Origin: DATHSY01 sp046729855
GTDB lineage: Bacteria; Actinomycetota; UBA4738; HRBIN12
Assembly (NCBI GenBank): GCA_046729855.1
Contig: JBKPHM010000121.1
Location: forward strand, 1 to 6,530
DNA: 6,530 bases
Direction of reading: 5' to 3'
Shown: positions 5,701 through 6,530 of the stretch, piece by piece
How positions within the stretch are numbered: position 1 is the stretch's first letter
Layout: each line of letters begins with the position of its first letter
Program-made: the position numbers and the translations under genes
The notes under the pieces: generated by a model
The model's database searches: none
What the model was told of the DNA's origin: nothing
The model's input: only the letters and a program-made list of their open reading frames with translations

Positions 5701-6090
5701 CTACGCCGACTTGATCATTGCCTTGATCCAGAGCCCAGAGATCGTCTGAGCGTTTGCCACGGTGGTCGGCTTGGGCGAAGGCAACACCGGCCCGACAGGA
5801 ACGGCACCGTCTATCACGCCATGGTCAGGGGACGCCAGCGGGCGCCCTGACGCCATCACGAGAGCGTAGGAAGTCGGCTCAATCGGGTGACGTAGCGGAT
5901 GATCGGGCCCCCACGGGGACTGCGAATCACCATGCCACTCGATCACCGGATCAGTCTCGACCAGCCAGTACCGTCCGTCTTCGCCAGGACGGCTCGCCGG
6001 TCCGTCTAAGACCTTGCATCGGAGTGGGCTGGGGCAGTGCCACCACTCATCCCCTTCGTCCTCGAGCAGGACTCGGTGAGCACTGCGCAA
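5701..6090 (-). CDS. Hypothetical protein, up to 129 aa
   Basis: No family recognised. The frame encodes an acidic, Trp- and Pro-rich soluble protein: VLLEDEGDEWWHCPSPLRCKVL, then GEDGRYWLVETDPVIEWHGD, SPWGPDHPLRHP, and a C-terminal part TISGLWIKAMIKSA. Amino-acid use looks like a real protein, but the start is unclear. The only upstream initiator is TTG at 6090, directly after an in-frame TAA and without a Shine-Dalgarno sequence. Another frame just upstream has an ATG (6134) with GAGGGG before it and overlaps this one for about 85 nt, so the true N-terminus may have been shifted out of frame. Repeat E follows 28 nt after the stop. Confidence 0.5.
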   Translation of the reverse strand: MRSAHRVLLEDEGDEWWHCPSPLRCKVLDGPASRPGEDGRYWLVETDPVIEWHGDSQSPWGPDHPLRHPIEPTSYALVMASGRPLASPDHGVIDGAVPVGPVLPSPKPTTVANAQTISGLWIKAMIKSA

Positions 6091-6172
6091 TTATGAGGGA
6101 GGTAGTAACGCCGCGTGCGTGGGCCCGCGAGCATGCAGGCCCCCTCACCGGCTGTGCCGGCTGATAGGGCAC

Positions 6173-6221
6173 CACGTACACCAGGGGGTTGGACGCAGGC
6201 GCCCAGCGCCGGGGCGCGTGA
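6173..6221 (-). repeat. Repeat F, truncated attC-like element related to repeat A
   Basis: In the gene direction it starts TCACGCGCCCCGGCGCT and continues with GGGCGCCTGCGTCCAACC and TGTACGTG. The core is identical to repeat E over 17 nt but lacks the AACTTG box, which is replaced by GAGGCC. The outer blocks TGCGTCCA and TGTACGTG are shared with repeat A over about 48 bp. It sits about 115 nt upstream of the 129-aa ORF, where a site closing the previous cassette is expected. Confidence 0.65.
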
Positions 6222-6451
6222 GGCCTCGGTAAGGGTGAATCGGGCAACCACGAGAAAGGGTCTTAGGAAATCTGGTTCTGGACGCTCGCAGCCCTCCGTT
6301 CGGCAGCTCACTCGCAGATGCCCGCTCCGATCCGCACAAGCACACGACCCATGACACCTTGGAGCGAGGGTTTGAAGCTGACCGTTTGACCGATGCGAGG
6401 GGCGCCTGCCCAGCCGGTGCGGGCAGCAACTTGCCCACTCGGCGGCGGGGT
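6222..6451. other. Gene-poor stretch between repeat F and the right-edge gene
   Basis: I see no recognisable gene, RNA or terminator here. Short ORFs on both strands are arginine-rich and look like the random open frames of GC-rich DNA. An AACTTGCC on the plus strand at 6429-6436 resembles the start of the repeat core in opposite orientation, but the match ends after a few more bases. Confidence 0.4.
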
Positions 6452-6530
6452 TCAGGCTACGAGCAGGCGAAGGCCAAGCTCCGCAGCATCGAGAGCGACG
6501 AGGTCGCGGTTGCGTTCGGCCCACCGGCCT
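6452..6530 (-). CDS. Possible C-terminal end of an unidentified gene, cut by the window edge
   Basis: The minus strand encodes 25 residues ending RWAERNRDLVALDAAELG and LRLLVA before a TGA at 6454-6452. This looks like an amphipathic C-terminal helix, and its strand agrees with the other genes. The plus strand over the same bases is also open and reads plausibly (YEQAKAKLRSIESDEVAVAF), with even higher GC at third positions, so the strand is not settled. Too short to assign a family. Confidence 0.35.
   Translation of the reverse strand, partial: GRWAERNRDLVALDAAELGLRLLVA

Larger units (their letters stand above)
541..6221 (-). mobile_element. Candidate gene-cassette array with integron-like (attC-like) sites
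   Basis: Six related elements (A-F) separate functionally unrelated minus-strand genes. All elements share one orientation and each sits 3' of a single gene. In D the element starts 9 nt after the stop codon, in C and E 27-28 nt after, in A 61 nt and in B 125 nt. This one-gene-plus-one-site layout is the hallmark of integron cassettes. In attC sites an R'' box ending in AAC is separated by about 5 nt from an L'' arm. That arm pairs with L' near a terminal R' box beginning with GTT. Here AAC is followed by 5 nt (TTGYC) and then ACGCGCC, which can pair with GGCGCGT. Against the idea: no integrase gene is in the window, the right-hand arms are poorly conserved, the loops are very short, and units C-B and B-A are long (about 1.7 kb). 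A terminator or REP-like intergenic repeat is the main alternative. Confidence 0.42.

Noticed and set aside
6427..6445. AACTTGCCCAC on the plus strand as an inverted seventh repeat copy
   Set aside because: Only the first eight bases match; the GC-rich core and hairpin are absent, so chance is likely.

Overview
The window is GC-rich bacterial DNA. Nearly every convincing gene lies on the minus strand, so the functional direction runs from right to left. The gene families point to a soil-type actinobacterium or chloroflexote, although this is inferred from family habits rather than from any marker gene. They include an alpha/beta hydrolase fused to a class III nucleotide cyclase, a SnoaL-like protein, a small-molecule phosphotransferase and a RibD/DHFR-like reductase. 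I see no rRNA, tRNA, CRISPR array, transposase or integrase.

Reading in the gene direction, the layout is as follows. At the right edge is the possible 3' end of an unidentified gene (6452-6530), then a repeat copy (F, about 6173-6221). Next come a 129-aa hypothetical protein (5701-6090) and repeat E, a phosphotransferase (4588-5448) and repeat D, a SnoaL-like protein (3983-4435) and repeat C. A possible 30-aa signal-peptide-like ORF (3788-3880) and a 442-aa unknown protein (2429-3757) are followed by repeat B. Next is a plus-strand fragment of a second phosphotransferase (about 2101-2292), which runs into B. The hydrolase-cyclase fusion (630-1964) is followed by repeat A. A gap of about 300 bp then leads to the N-terminal 77 codons of a RibD/DHFR-like reductase (1-231), cut by the window edge.

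The most notable signal is the repeat. A core reading AACTTGYCACGCRCCCC in the gene direction occurs in five near-identical copies (A-E), plus a sixth (F) that lacks the AACTTG end. All are in the same orientation, one after each gene, beginning 9 to 125 nt past the stop codon. Each is followed by or contains a short GC-rich hairpin. Three copies (C, D, E) form 44-45 bp units that begin with an 8-mer ending in AAC and end with an 8-mer starting with GTT. Unrelated single genes in one direction, each followed by a related AAC...hairpin...GTT element, is the architecture of an integron-type gene-cassette array with attC sites. The alternative is a dispersed 3'-intergenic hairpin repeat or terminator family. 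No integrase is visible, so if this is an integron it would be an integrase-less stretch or the interior of an array.

The genes do not form a pathway. Each has its own start region, and two have strong Shine-Dalgarno sequences near their start codons. They look like independent acquisitions rather than an operon.
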